64,000 nucleotides of DNA, taken from NCBI RefSeq assembly GCF_014697425.1, contig NZ_JACJRU010000004.1:124001-188000 (forward strand), in the 5' to 3' direction. The position numbers and the translations under genes are program-made. The DNA is from Nostoc sp. FACHB-110. GTDB taxonomy: Bacteria > Cyanobacteriota > Cyanobacteriia > Cyanobacteriales > Nostocaceae. The notes below the pieces were generated by a model. That model was given only the letters and a program-made list of their open reading frames with translations, made no database searches and was not told where the DNA came from. Of this stretch, positions 46,086-54,056 are shown piece by piece. The first letter of the stretch is position 1. Every line of letters starts with the position of its first letter.

Positions 46086-46121
46086 TAAAAAACCTGCTAA
46101 CCTTACATCAAGATTAGCAGG
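46086..46121 (-). terminator. rho-independent terminator after tRNA-Pro
   Basis: A perfect 8-bp stem CCTGCTAA/TTAGCAGG with a 13-nt loop; on the minus strand it is followed by TTTTTTAAT. It lies 16 nt past the tRNA 3' end. Confidence 0.85.
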
Positions 46122-46136
46122 ATGGGATTTTATCAA

Positions 46137-46210
46137 TCGGAGCGGCGGGATTCGAACCCACGACCTCCACTACCCCAAAGTGGCGCGCTACCAAGCTGCG
46201 CTACGCCCCG
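46137..46210 (-). tRNA. tRNA-Pro (anticodon TGG)
   Basis: A 74-nt cloverleaf on the minus strand. The acceptor arm CGGGGCG pairs with CGCTCCG (one G-T pair), discriminator A, no encoded CCA. The D-arm GCGCAGCTTGGTAGCGC, anticodon arm CCACTTTGGGGTAGTGG with anticodon TGG, and T-arm with GGTTCGAATCC are clear. It reads CCA and, by wobble, other Pro codons. A terminator follows directly. Confidence 0.96.
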
Positions 46211-46260
46211 GTCAGAATTCTTATCTTAGCGCAAAGCTTCTAGAGAATCAAGGGGTAAGT

Positions 46261-46626
46261 CTAAAAAACTTTGAGTGTCTCAGCAGCTTGCAATAGACCA
46301 GGTAAAGCAGGAGCATTCCATTTACCTTCTACACCGCGTCCTGTATTGAGGATAAAGCGCAGACTGTATTCATGGGGATAACCTTCTACTTCCATCCATA
46401 ATAAATCGCTTTCGGCCTCACAGGCAATCTTTTCTTCATCCATTAATTCGGCGGTGAGTTGTTTCATTGTGTCTGCTAGCTGGGCTAACAAACGGCAAAA
46501 TTCGTTTAACTCTGCTTCTGTTAACTCAATCGCCCAATCATCCGTACCTACTAAGCCTTTAAATTCATGTGCGTTAGGGTTCCAGCCAATACGCCAGCCA
46601 GAACCTGTTTTGATTAGACGTTCCAT
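46261..46626 (-). CDS. DUF1818 family protein
   Basis: A 121-residue soluble protein. The N-terminus MERLIKTGSGWRIGWNPNA, the GLVGTDDWAIELTEAELNEF segment and the C-terminal GRGVEGKWNAPALPGLLQA fit DUF1818, a family nearly confined to cyanobacteria and plant plastids as I recall. No enzyme motif is visible. It lies 22 nt downstream of a secreted protein gene on the same strand. Function unknown. Confidence 0.8.
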   Translation of the reverse strand: MERLIKTGSGWRIGWNPNAHEFKGLVGTDDWAIELTEAELNEFCRLLAQLADTMKQLTAELMDEEKIACEAESDLLWMEVEGYPHEYSLRFILNTGRGVEGKWNAPALPGLLQAAETLKVF

Positions 46627-46648
46627 CTGCTTAGATTTGAATTCAAAA

Positions 46649-47236
46649 TTACTTTAGTAGTTCTGCACCGCCTGTTTGGGGCTGCTGGGGCGTTGTGGAA
46701 GTGGGAGGTGTAGGCTGATTTTGTAAATCTGGGCTAAAGATGTTGACTAAGGCTTGAACTAAAGCATCTCTTTGACTGCGGCTGAGGCTAGCAATGGCAG
46801 CGCGATCGCCATCTAGAGGATTTTGCCGTAGAATATCACTACCTGGATATGTCGTGTCATACATAGTTTCATTCGCGCCCAGGTAATCAGCCAAAGTTAG
46901 CTTCCAGTCAAAACGATAAATCGGCGATCGCTCTTTGATATAAATGTGATAACGGATGAGGCGACTAACTAGGGTGTTAGTTTCCGCAACTTTCCCAGTT
47001 TCTTTACTGATATACTTGTTTTCTTTGGGAAAGTCAGGCAATTTTTGATACACTTGCTGCCAAACATCAGATGGACTGACTCTTTGAGCTACAGCGGACG
47101 GAATGCCAAATAAAACAGGCTTGGTTTGACTGATATTTAAACTCACAACCAGCCCACTCACTATGCAAGCAATTATAAATACTGACTTAAACTTCACAAG
47201 CATCAACTGAAAATTGAATGGTTTTACACATAACAT
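46649..47236 (-). CDS. conserved secreted/anchored protein, unknown function
   Basis: A 195-residue protein with an N-terminal hydrophobic segment (SVFIIACIVSGLVVSLNI) ending in an AVAQ-type cleavage site, so it is probably exported. The mature part contains DVWQQVYQKLPDFPKENKY, DWKLTLADYLGANETMYDTT YP and LSRSQRDALVQALVNIF, then a Pro/Thr/Gln-rich tail. The start may be the ATG at 47236 or at 47203; neither has a clear ribosome-binding site. Family not named. It is probably transcribed with the DUF1818 gene. Confidence 0.78.
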   Translation of the reverse strand: MLCVKPFNFQLMLVKFKSVFIIACIVSGLVVSLNISQTKPVLFGIPSAVAQRVSPSDVWQQVYQKLPDFPKENKYISKETGKVAETNTLVSRLIRYHIYIKERSPIYRFDWKLTLADYLGANETMYDTTYPGSDILRQNPLDGDRAAIASLSRSQRDALVQALVNIFSPDLQNQPTPPTSTTPQQPQTGGAELLK

Positions 47237-47337
47237 TTAGACAGCTTTTGTTGCTATTTCCTATTTCCCATCCCCGATAAAAAGTCTGAAATGAAAATGC
47301 AACACGAATACTCCTTGTGCTTGGCACTTTCATCTCA

Positions 47338-47549
47338 TACCAATTTTTTATAAAGCTGCATAGAATTCTCTCCCCTTGAGCTTCCCCTGAAAAAGGCTAC
47401 AGTTTACAAGCAAGTCTTACTCAGGTTGTCTATTAGCATTTAGATCCCCCCTAGCCTTAAAAAGGGGGGAATAAGATTCAAAGTCCCCCTTTTTAAGGGG
47501 GATTTAGGGGGATCAGGATATGTGCAACTTCACATTAAATTGGTATCAG
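47338..47549. repeat. MITE-like element with ATACCAATTT ends
   Basis: About 210 bp bounded by inverted ATACCAATTT/AAATTGGTAT. Inside are complementary CCCCCTTTTTAAGG-type arms (47441-47500) and a right part GGATTTAGGGGGATC...TGTGCAACTTCACATTAAAT. That right part recurs at 48598-48648, giving a second, partial copy. No coding capacity. Confidence 0.7.
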
Positions 47550-47557
47550 CAGTAATT

Positions 47558-47794
47558 TTATAATTCGCCAATAATTTCTGGCTGAGTTAATTCATCAGAC
47601 ATTTCGATGATTGCCCGTAATACAGGCTTCATCATAATATCTTCAGAGCTTTCAAAGTCTTCGTAGCGCCGACGCTTGGCGCGATTTGCCACCTGAACCG
47701 TAATGCGATAGCGATTCGAGGCTGCACTAATTAAATCCTCGGCACGGTGCATAATTTGAGTTTGGGTTGTCTCGAACTTGGAACGCTTAAGCAT
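47558..47794 (-). CDS. rpoZ: RNA polymerase omega subunit
   Basis: A 78-residue protein matching the cyanobacterial omega subunit, which helps assemble and stabilise RNA polymerase. The pattern [55 protein letters not shown] is typical. Most bacterial omega proteins carry NRF/YxLV and AxRArq blocks at these same positions. The 3' end abuts a MITE-like repeat, but the gene is complete. Confidence 0.93.
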   Translation of the reverse strand: MLKRSKFETTQTQIMHRAEDLISAASNRYRITVQVANRAKRRRYEDFESSEDIMMKPVLRAIIEMSDELTQPEIIGEL

Positions 47795-48027
47795 AATTAA
47801 TGGTTCTTGGGGACATTTCCCAGTTTAGCAGCACTGAACTAGATCAGCCCGTGTATGTAATTGTCAGCTACTAATAACGCTCTCATGGTAAAAACCCCCA
47901 GAGATTCCCGAAGTGAAATCAATCCAAAATCCAAATTCTAAAATAAAATTGTTTGACCTCTCCGTTGATAGAGGTAGATAACTTTGTATCAATTTATAAC
48001 TAATCTGTAATCTACCTCAATATCATC

Positions 48028-48447
48028 ATGGCTAATCTTTTAGAAACTGCGGTGAATGCAGGCAATTTCAACACTCTAATAGAAGCAGCTAAGGCTGCAC
48101 AAATAGTAGATACTCTTGAAAGCCCGAATTTTTTTACAGTCTTTGCACCTACGGATGAGGCTTTTACCCAACTACCAGAAGGAACATTAGATGAACTGCT
48201 GCAAGACACTGCCAAGCTAAAAAAGATTGTGAGCTATCATGTCGCTTATGGTGATGTCAGGTCTGATGACTTGGTGCAAATTGATGAAGCAGAGACTTTG
48301 GAAGGATCTGTTTTAGCAATTGAATCTGTTAATGGGGATATTAAAGTGAATGATGCCCATATCTTAAAAACAGATATCCTCGCAGATAATGGCGTAATTC
48401 ATGTTATTGATGCAGTACTTATGCCTGCAATGGTGGCTGGACATTGA
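48028..48447 (+). CDS. fasciclin (FAS1) domain protein
   Basis: A 139-residue protein consisting of one FAS1 domain: NLLETAVNAGNFNTLIEAAK, FFTVFAPTDEAFTQLPEGTL (H1 motif), VSYHVAYGDVRSDDLVQ and the terminal VIHVIDAVLMP (H2 motif). No signal peptide is present, common for the short cyanobacterial forms. FAS1 domains mediate adhesion or protein contacts; its role here is unknown. It is read divergently from rpoZ. Confidence 0.9.
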   Translation: MANLLETAVNAGNFNTLIEAAKAAQIVDTLESPNFFTVFAPTDEAFTQLPEGTLDELLQDTAKLKKIVSYHVAYGDVRSDDLVQIDEAETLEGSVLAIESVNGDIKVNDAHILKTDILADNGVIHVIDAVLMPAMVAGH

Positions 48448-48756
48448 GAAATTAGGGAGTCGGGAGTAGGTTTTTTTAGGGTGTAGGGGTGTATGCAATA
48501 CATTTCGGTTAACGTTTCTATCTTGTTTAGCTCCCCCCAACCCTTTTGAAGGGGAGCCAGCACCGTGGGCGGGTTTCCCAACTTGAGGCGACTGGCGTGG
48601 ATTTAGGGGGATCGAAATATGTGCAACTTCACATTAAATTGGTATTAGGAAAGTGTTGATAGCTTAAAAGCATGATATTACTGTGTTTTTACTCAGCACG
48701 CTGCTCAACTCCTGCTACTGCTAACAGCACTTTGCTATACAACCTTGCACCCTTAA
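48448..48756. repeat. intergenic region filled with dispersed repeats
   Basis: Contains a GGGTGTAGGGGTGTA heptamer motif (48479-48493), a GGGCGGGTT-family copy (48567-48597) and the partial MITE copy (48598-48648) ending AAATTGGTAT. No gene is seen. Confidence 0.7.
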
Positions 48757-49713
48757 TTAAAGTTCTCTTTTAGGAATTTCTTCGCGGAATTCGATAACCA
48801 ATTGCATAGTTTCTACAGTCAAATCACGCAAATCTCGATTGAGAAAAACTGCACCTTGCGGCCCGAACCAACGGTCAAAAATTGTGACATATTTACTGTC
48901 GCCATTGACAAAGCCTTGCATAAACTTGACCAGCGAATAATTTACGGTGTCCAGAAATTTAGAATTATTCTCTGGAACCATGCAAGCAATACCTTCTCGT
49001 GAATAAGGTCTATCAGGTGCGATCGCAAAATTATCAGGATTTTTTGACTTTTGCAACCATCCTTCCAACAAAATACTATCAGATGCAAAAGCATCAATTT
49101 TGCCTTGTTCTAAAGCAGTGTAACCTTCTGCACGAGTTTTCAAATAAACCAACTTAGCTTGAGGTTGTACTCGTTTAATTGCCAGTTCATTTGTAGTTTG
49201 TGCCAAAACACCAATTCGTTTCCCAATTAACGATTCCGGCGAACCAAGATCACTTCCTGACTTCACCAATAATTGCGTACCAGTGACACCATAACTCACT
49301 GAAAAATCAACTTGTTTATCTCGTTCCCAAGTAAAGCTACTAGCATCGCAAACAATATCAACTTCGTGATTTACGATTTTCGGAATTCTCTGTGCAGGAG
49401 TTAAACCGACTAATTTTAATTCAATTTTTTTACCTAATTGTTTTTCTAACTGTTGTTTAATCAAATTCAACATATCCACAGAATAACCAGTTAATTTACC
49501 TTGGTTATCTGCATAAGCAAAAGGCAAGGCATCCTTACTAGTACCAGCAGTAAGTACCCCTGTACGGGCCACTTTTTGCATCACAGTCTCGGCAGCTACT
49601 ACGCTAGGCATAATTGCTGCCCAACTCAGACTCAGAACAGGAATTGTAATTTTAGTATATTTAATAATACTTCTAAATGTAGATAAGCAATTTAAATTAG
49701 AACTTCTATTCAT
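48757..49713 (-). CDS. amino-acid-type ABC transporter substrate-binding protein
   Basis: A 318-residue family 3 solute-binding protein. The start is the ATG at 49713, one codon after an in-frame GTG, with GGTGAGGG upstream. The signal region (ITIPVLSLSWAAIMPSVVAA) is followed by VMQKVARTGVLTAGTSKDAL, the PFAYADNQGKLTGYSVDML box, VDIVCDASSFTWERDKQVDFS and DAFASDSILLEGW. It should bind an amino acid or similar ligand in the periplasm. No permease or ATPase gene is adjacent, so it may serve transporters elsewhere. Confidence 0.88.
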   Translation of the reverse strand: MNRSSNLNCLSTFRSIIKYTKITIPVLSLSWAAIMPSVVAAETVMQKVARTGVLTAGTSKDALPFAYADNQGKLTGYSVDMLNLIKQQLEKQLGKKIELKLVGLTPAQRIPKIVNHEVDIVCDASSFTWERDKQVDFSVSYGVTGTQLLVKSGSDLGSPESLIGKRIGVLAQTTNELAIKRVQPQAKLVYLKTRAEGYTALEQGKIDAFASDSILLEGWLQKSKNPDNFAIAPDRPYSREGIACMVPENNSKFLDTVNYSLVKFMQGFVNGDSKYVTIFDRWFGPQGAVFLNRDLRDLTVETMQLVIEFREEIPKREL

Positions 49714-49716
49714 CAC

Positions 49717-50201
49717 ACCCTCACCTTTGACTGTTACAGAAAACTACTTCAGCTATTAACAATAAGTTTTAATATATGACTCCTATTTTTCAGAAATCAA
49801 ATATGATTCCCATAGCTCAAAATATAGTAATTTTCTCAGGCAAATCCAAACTACTTACATCTGGTAATGATTCTTTACCTTAGCTACAAAGATATACTTT
49901 TTATGTTATAAAGCCAATTTCAAGTAAACGAAGTACATAATTTATTTATCAAAGCCAGCTAGAAAACCAATTCAGGAATCTTGAAAGAACCTCTCCCCTT
50001 ACCCCTCTCCTACGAGGAGAGGGGAGTTTAGCTCCTCCTTCCCTCGTAGGGAAGGGGTCTGGGGGGTTAGGTTTTTGATTACTGAATCGATGCTTTAGAG
50101 AGCCTATTTTCACCCCTGAATTATGAATACTTTTCAACTTACCAATAAAAAACAGGACTTACATAAAATAAGTCCTGAAACATTACAGCTTGATAGTAGG
50201 T
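49717..50201. other. intergenic region with a C-rich hairpin repeat
   Basis: No gene is seen. At 50002-50024 there is a perfect 10-bp hairpin CCCCTCTCCT-ACG-AGGAGAGGGG, part of a dispersed repeat reaching about 50075 (CTCGTAGGGAAGGGGTCTGG). The rest is AT-rich. Confidence 0.6.
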
Positions 50202-50624
50202 TTAAATTTTATTGGGGGGTTGAACTTTAGCTTCTACTTTTACACCTTTTACGCCTTTGACTTCTTTAACTAATTTTTCGGCTTTCTGCAATTCTGCTTG
50301 CGAAGTTGCTGTGCCTTTAATTACCACTTCACCCGATTTAAATTCAAATTCTAGTTTATTGTTGGGTAAGCTTTCTTTGAGTTTTTTGCTGACTTCAGAT
50401 TTTAAAGCAGCATCAGATTTTGTAGTGACAGTAGTATTTTTTGTTGCTGCTGCTTTTTCAGTTTTACTTGGAATTTGAGTAGTTTGAGTAGCTGGTTTGA
50501 CTGGTAATGGAGAAGCTGCACTGGGATTTTGAGGAGCTTGAGAAGCATTATTATGAGTTTCTTGACAACCAAAAGCACCAACTACCAAAACGCCACTGAT
50601 GAGAAGTGGAATTAACTTTTTCAT
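50202..50624 (-). CDS. BON domain lipoprotein
   Basis: A 140-residue exported lipoprotein. The signal LIPLLISGVLVVGAFGC gives a lipobox (GAFGC) at about residues 16-20. A Pro/Thr/Lys-rich linker follows, then a BON domain in residues 75-137: LKSEVSKKLKESLPNNKLEF, GEVVIKGTATSQAELQKAEK, VKGVKGVKVEAKV. BON domains bind phospholipid membranes and are linked to osmotic protection in OsmY-like proteins. Location in the cell envelope is inferred from the lipobox. Confidence 0.88.
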   Translation of the reverse strand: MKKLIPLLISGVLVVGAFGCQETHNNASQAPQNPSAASPLPVKPATQTTQIPSKTEKAAATKNTTVTTKSDAALKSEVSKKLKESLPNNKLEFEFKSGEVVIKGTATSQAELQKAEKLVKEVKGVKGVKVEAKVQPPNKI

Positions 50625-51185
50625 TTCTGTCTCCGAATTGAATACTTGAAGCGGTCAATTGAGATAGATGCTATGCTGAGGAGTCAAACAATTTTAGATT
50701 TATGAATGCCAATTCTCGATTAACTGCACTTACAACTGAAATCTAAAATTGGCAAGCAAAATTGCTAGTTTTTGAAGAGGGTAGATGCCAAGCTATTTTT
50801 TCATGGCTATGTCGTGCGATTTCACAACAGTTTTACAATGTTATCAAATGAGTTGAATATTTGACTAGCTTTTGTCAAAAATTTATATTATTCAAAATGA
50901 TTTTTAAACATTACTGATAATATTTTAAGTATAAAAAATACATTTAAAGACCAATAAGTAATATAGATTACAAAATAATCATGTATAAATTCTCAAGGAC
51001 GCATATTTAATTTAAAAAAAATCAGTATAACCTATTACCTATCTACACAAGTAGATAATGCTCTCCATTTAACAAAGTCGCATATTGTAGAAAAAACCAG
51101 ATTTAGGATGTTCGGTTAATTAGAATCTATGCTGATAAAAAACCTGATAAATTCAATATAGTTCAGCGTAGTCAAACATCTTTAT
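50625..51185. other. AT-rich intergenic region, nothing recognised
   Basis: About 560 nt between the divergent BON lipoprotein and DUF760 genes. No frame, RNA gene or repeat stands out. Both promoters should lie here. Confidence 0.45.
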
Positions 51186-51530
51186 ATGAGTAATCTTTCT
51201 CCTCAACAACCAGAGCATTTTGCACCAGAAGAACCAAACAAAAACCAGTTTTTCCAATATATCCAATCTCTCAATCGAGAAACTATTCTCCAACTATCTA
51301 AACCAGATTCACCAGATGTCTTACAATTAATTCAGCAGTCTATTGTAGCGATGTTGGGTAATTTACCTGACAACCAATTTAATACTATGATTACGACCAG
51401 CCACGAAGAGTTAGGTAGATTATTAGGTGCGGCTATGGTAGATGGCTATTTTTTACGTAATGCAGAACAAAGACTGCAAATAGAAAAAACTTTTCATTTA
51501 GCAGATGATAACTCTACAAATCCTGAGTAA
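51186..51530 (+). CDS. DUF760 family protein
   Basis: A 114-residue soluble protein. NQFFQYIQSLNRETILQLSK, SPDVLQLIQQSIVAMLGNLP and MITTSHEELGRLLGAAMVDGYFLRNAEQRL fit DUF760, a helical family of cyanobacteria and plastids without a firmly assigned role. It is convergent with the pentapeptide gene and separated from it by a bidirectional terminator. Assignment is by memory of the GRLLxxAMMxGYFLR pattern. Confidence 0.82.
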   Translation: MSNLSPQQPEHFAPEEPNKNQFFQYIQSLNRETILQLSKPDSPDVLQLIQQSIVAMLGNLPDNQFNTMITTSHEELGRLLGAAMVDGYFLRNAEQRLQIEKTFHLADDNSTNPE

Positions 51531-51568
51531 TTATTCTGTTGCTCAATATTCAAATTTTCCTCAATTAA

Positions 51569-51599
51569 AACCCTCCCACTATTTGAGAGGGTTATTTTG
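51569..51599. terminator. bidirectional terminator between convergent genes
   Basis: Stem AACCCTC (51569-51575)/GAGGGTT (51587-51593), followed on the plus strand by ATTTTG and on the minus strand by TTAATTG. It separates the DUF760 and pentapeptide genes. Confidence 0.75.
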
Positions 51600-51605
51600 A
51601 TCAAT

Positions 51606-52100
51606 TTACCTACAACCTAAAGACTCGCGCGTATCTACACCTGTTTTAGAATTGACACCACTAGCTTTGGCACAGAGTTTTTTCACCTGCGTCCCGTCTA
51701 ACACAGCATTCGTAAAATCTGCACCTGTAATCTCAACATTATCAAAGGTCGATCGCAGCATCATCGCGTCGGTCAAAATTGCATCAGTCAAATCAGCATT
51801 TTTGAACCTAGCTAAGTAAGCTATACCTTCACTAAAATCTATACCATGCAGATTTACACCTTCCAAGACAGTACCGTTAAACACGCCACCGCGTAAGTCA
51901 GCATTGCTAAAGTTCGCATTCTCTAAATCAACATTGGTAAATTCTCTACCAATTAAACTTTGTCCAGAAAAATCCTTTGCTATCAATTCATCCCCAGCCG
52001 AACGAGTAATACTCGAAGAACTAGCAGCCTCCGCCGATAAGGGGAATAACAATAAAGCCATTGCTAAAACAAAACTCGCCAGTATGCGCCAATATTTCAT
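51606..52100 (-). CDS. exported (probably lumenal) pentapeptide-repeat protein
   Basis: A 164-residue protein with a signal peptide (FVLAMALLLFPLSAEAA) and about fifteen pentapeptide units of A(N/D)(L/F)xx type in residues 50-140 (LENANFSNADLRGGVFNGTV, FKNADLTDAILTDAMMLRST), forming a right-handed quadrilateral beta-helix. The C-terminal CAKASGVNSKTGVDTRESLG CR has two Cys that could form a disulfide, as in thylakoid-lumen pentapeptide proteins. Cellular site and role are inferred. Confidence 0.85.
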   Translation of the reverse strand: MKYWRILASFVLAMALLLFPLSAEAASSSSITRSAGDELIAKDFSGQSLIGREFTNVDLENANFSNADLRGGVFNGTVLEGVNLHGIDFSEGIAYLARFKNADLTDAILTDAMMLRSTFDNVEITGADFTNAVLDGTQVKKLCAKASGVNSKTGVDTRESLGCR

Positions 52101-52149
52101 AACTTATTCTTAACAAATCTCAACACTCCTACAAATAACATTACTAGGT

Positions 52150-52213
52150 TAAAGTCTGAAGGGTGAAGTATGAAGTCGGAATTTTTATACTTCAGACTTC
52201 ACACTTCATCCTT
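52150..52213. repeat. heptamer repeat hairpin upstream of gcvT
   Basis: AGTCTGAAGGGTGAAGTATG units are followed, after GTCGGAATTTTTAT, by the complement ACTTCAGACTTCACACTTCA. It belongs to the TGAAGTA family and lies about 40 nt before gcvT. Confidence 0.75.
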
Positions 52214-52251
52214 GACTTAGGATATATAGAAGTTGAAGAGCATAAATACCT

Positions 52252-53367
52252 GTGGCTAATCAAGAAAACATCGCCGCATCCTTGGCGCGAACTCCTTTAT
52301 ATCAACTGGGTGTAGAACTCAAAGCCCGCTTCACCAGCTTTGGCGGTTGGGAAATGCCTGTACAATATAGCGGTATTACCAGCGAACATGAAGCTGTAAG
52401 AAATGCTGCGGGGATGTTTGATATATCCCACATGGGCAAATTCACCTTGGAAGGAAAAAAAGTTATTGACCAACTCCAGGGTTTAGTCCCTTCTGACTTG
52501 AGTCGCTTACAAGCGGGTCAAGCGCAGTATACAGTATTGTTAAATCCCCAAGGGGGAATCATTGACGATATTATTGTTTATTATCAAAGTGAAGAGAAAG
52601 TAGCGATCGTTGTTAATGCTGCAACTACAGCCAAAGATAAAACCTGGCTATTGCAAAACCTCAACTTAGATGAAATTCAATTTCAAGACCTCTCACCCGA
52701 AAAAGCCTTAATTGCCTTGCAAGGGCCACAAGCCGAGAAATATCTCCAGCCATTTGTAGAACAAGAGCTACAACCAATTAAAGCCTTTGGTCATTTACAA
52801 GCGAATATACTCGGTCAACCAGCCTTCATCGCCCGTACAGGTTACACCGGCGAAGATGGCTTTGAAATTATGGTAGACCCAGAAGTAGGGATAGAATTAT
52901 GGCGTAATTTCTACAACGCTGGTGTCGTTCCCGCAGGACTAGGTGCAAGAGATACCTTGCGCCTCGAAGCCGCGATGGCACTTTACGGCCAAGATATCGA
53001 CGATAATACCACACCCCTAGAAGCAGGTCTAGGCTGGTTAGTTCACCTCGATACCAAAGGTGACTTTATCGGTCGGTCAGTCTTAGAACAGCAAAAAGCC
53101 AACGGAGTGCAACGCCGACTCGTAGGTTTACAAATGCAAGGACGTAACATCGCCCGTCATGGCTACCAAGTGTTATCCGCAGGTCAAGTTGTTGGAGAAG
53201 TTACCAGTGGTACGATATCTCCCACACTGGGTTATCCTGTTGCTTTAGCCTACGTTCCCAGCAAACTAGCAAAGGTTGGTCAACAGTTAGAAGTCGAAAT
53301 TCGCGGTAAAGCCTACCCAGCAGTGGTAGTCAAACGTCCCTTTTATCAGTCAAAAACAAAAAAATGA
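52252..53367 (+). CDS. gcvT: glycine cleavage system T protein (aminomethyltransferase)
   Basis: A 371-residue enzyme transferring the methylene group from the lipoyl arm of GcvH to tetrahydrofolate, releasing ammonia. The start is a GTG at 52252 (MANQENIAASLARTPLYQLG). Motifs are GWEMPVQYSGITSEHEAVRN, MFDISHMGKFTLEG with the catalytic Asp region, RTGYTGEDGFEIMV and the C-terminal GEVTSGTISPTLGYPVALAYV. It leads the gcvT-gcvH-gcvP cluster. No glycine riboswitch is recognisable upstream; the short leader is occupied by a heptamer repeat. Confidence 0.95.
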   Translation: MANQENIAASLARTPLYQLGVELKARFTSFGGWEMPVQYSGITSEHEAVRNAAGMFDISHMGKFTLEGKKVIDQLQGLVPSDLSRLQAGQAQYTVLLNPQGGIIDDIIVYYQSEEKVAIVVNAATTAKDKTWLLQNLNLDEIQFQDLSPEKALIALQGPQAEKYLQPFVEQELQPIKAFGHLQANILGQPAFIARTGYTGEDGFEIMVDPEVGIELWRNFYNAGVVPAGLGARDTLRLEAAMALYGQDIDDNTTPLEAGLGWLVHLDTKGDFIGRSVLEQQKANGVQRRLVGLQMQGRNIARHGYQVLSAGQVVGEVTSGTISPTLGYPVALAYVPSKLAKVGQQLEVEIRGKAYPAVVVKRPFYQSKTKK

Positions 53368-53430
53368 AGTATAAAGGCTGAAATTTAATACTTCATACTT
53401 CACACTTCATACTTCACACTTCACACTTCT
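53366..53430. repeat. TGAAGTA heptamer repeats between gcvT and gcvH
   Basis: A run of CTTCATACTTCACACTTCAT and further CTTCACA units begins right after the gcvT stop codon. Its complement at the start (GAAGTATAAAGGCTGAA) could form a hairpin. Confidence 0.75.
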
Positions 53431-53541
53431 TTTAAGGAATAATGTGTTGTGAACTACTCAATCTACAGTAAAGCTCATGATCAATGATGACCAGCATTAC
53501 TGTTGGGGCAATAATTTTTTTGATATTGGAGGGTAAATGAT

Positions 53542-53928
53542 ATGTATGGATATCCTGAAGATTTAAAATACACAGATACTCATGAATACGTACTGCTAGA
53601 TGATGAAATTGCTACCATTGGTATTACTCAATTTGCCGTAAATCAATTAGGTGATATCGTGTTTTTAGAATTGCCAGAAGTTGGTGCTGATGTTGTCAAG
53701 GGTAATGAAATTGGCACAGTTGAATCAGTCAAAGCTGTGGAAACACTATATTCACCTGTAACAGGCAAAGTGGTAGAACGTAATGATGCAGTAATTGATG
53801 ATCCCGAAGCAGTATCGCAAGACCCCTATGGTGAAGGGTGGTTTTTGAAAGTGCGCGTTGATGACCCCAGTGAACTTGATAATGCTTTAAGTGCAAGTCA
53901 GTATAGTGCTTTAGTAGAAGGCAAGTGA
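53542..53928 (+). CDS. gcvH: glycine cleavage system H protein
   Basis: A 128-residue lipoyl carrier shuttling the aminomethyl group between P, T and L proteins. The start at 53542 is set by GGAGGG 8 nt upstream. The lipoylation Lys is in [18 protein letters not shown] (Lys at about residue 64), and [20 protein letters not shown] near the N-terminus and [11 protein letters not shown] near the C-terminus are typical. It lies about 175 nt after gcvT and 128 nt before the likely gcvP start, with heptamer repeats in both gaps. Confidence 0.96.
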   Translation: MYGYPEDLKYTDTHEYVLLDDEIATIGITQFAVNQLGDIVFLELPEVGADVVKGNEIGTVESVKAVETLYSPVTGKVVERNDAVIDDPEAVSQDPYGEGWFLKVRVDDPSELDNALSASQYSALVEGK

Positions 53929-53933
53929 GCAGT

Positions 53934-53990
53934 ATGAAGTTTGAAGGGTGAAATGTGAAATTTTATGCTTCATCCTTCAACTTTTGCTTT
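53934..53990. repeat. TGAAGTA-type heptamer repeats between gcvH and gcvP
   Basis: Units AGTATGAAGTTTGAAGGGTGAA followed by the complementary ATGCTTCATCCTTCAACTTT. They create an in-frame open leader in front of gcvP that is probably not translated. Confidence 0.7.
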
Positions 53991-54056
53991 GGTGTTGGCT
54001 TGTTAATAGTATTTTTTGTTGCAAAATATGAAATAGTTGCGTCCGGAGTTCAATTT

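Noticed and set aside
46072..46296. Open frame across the tRNA-Pro locus
   Set aside because: It overlaps a clear tRNA gene and its terminator on the other strand and has no protein features.
52100..52252. Glycine riboswitch upstream of gcvT
   Set aside because: The 150-nt leader is largely taken up by a heptamer repeat hairpin and shows no tandem aptamer-like structure.
53955..54056. N-terminal extension of GcvP
   Set aside because: Coded by heptamer repeats and lacking a ribosome-binding site; the GTG at 54057 has a good one.
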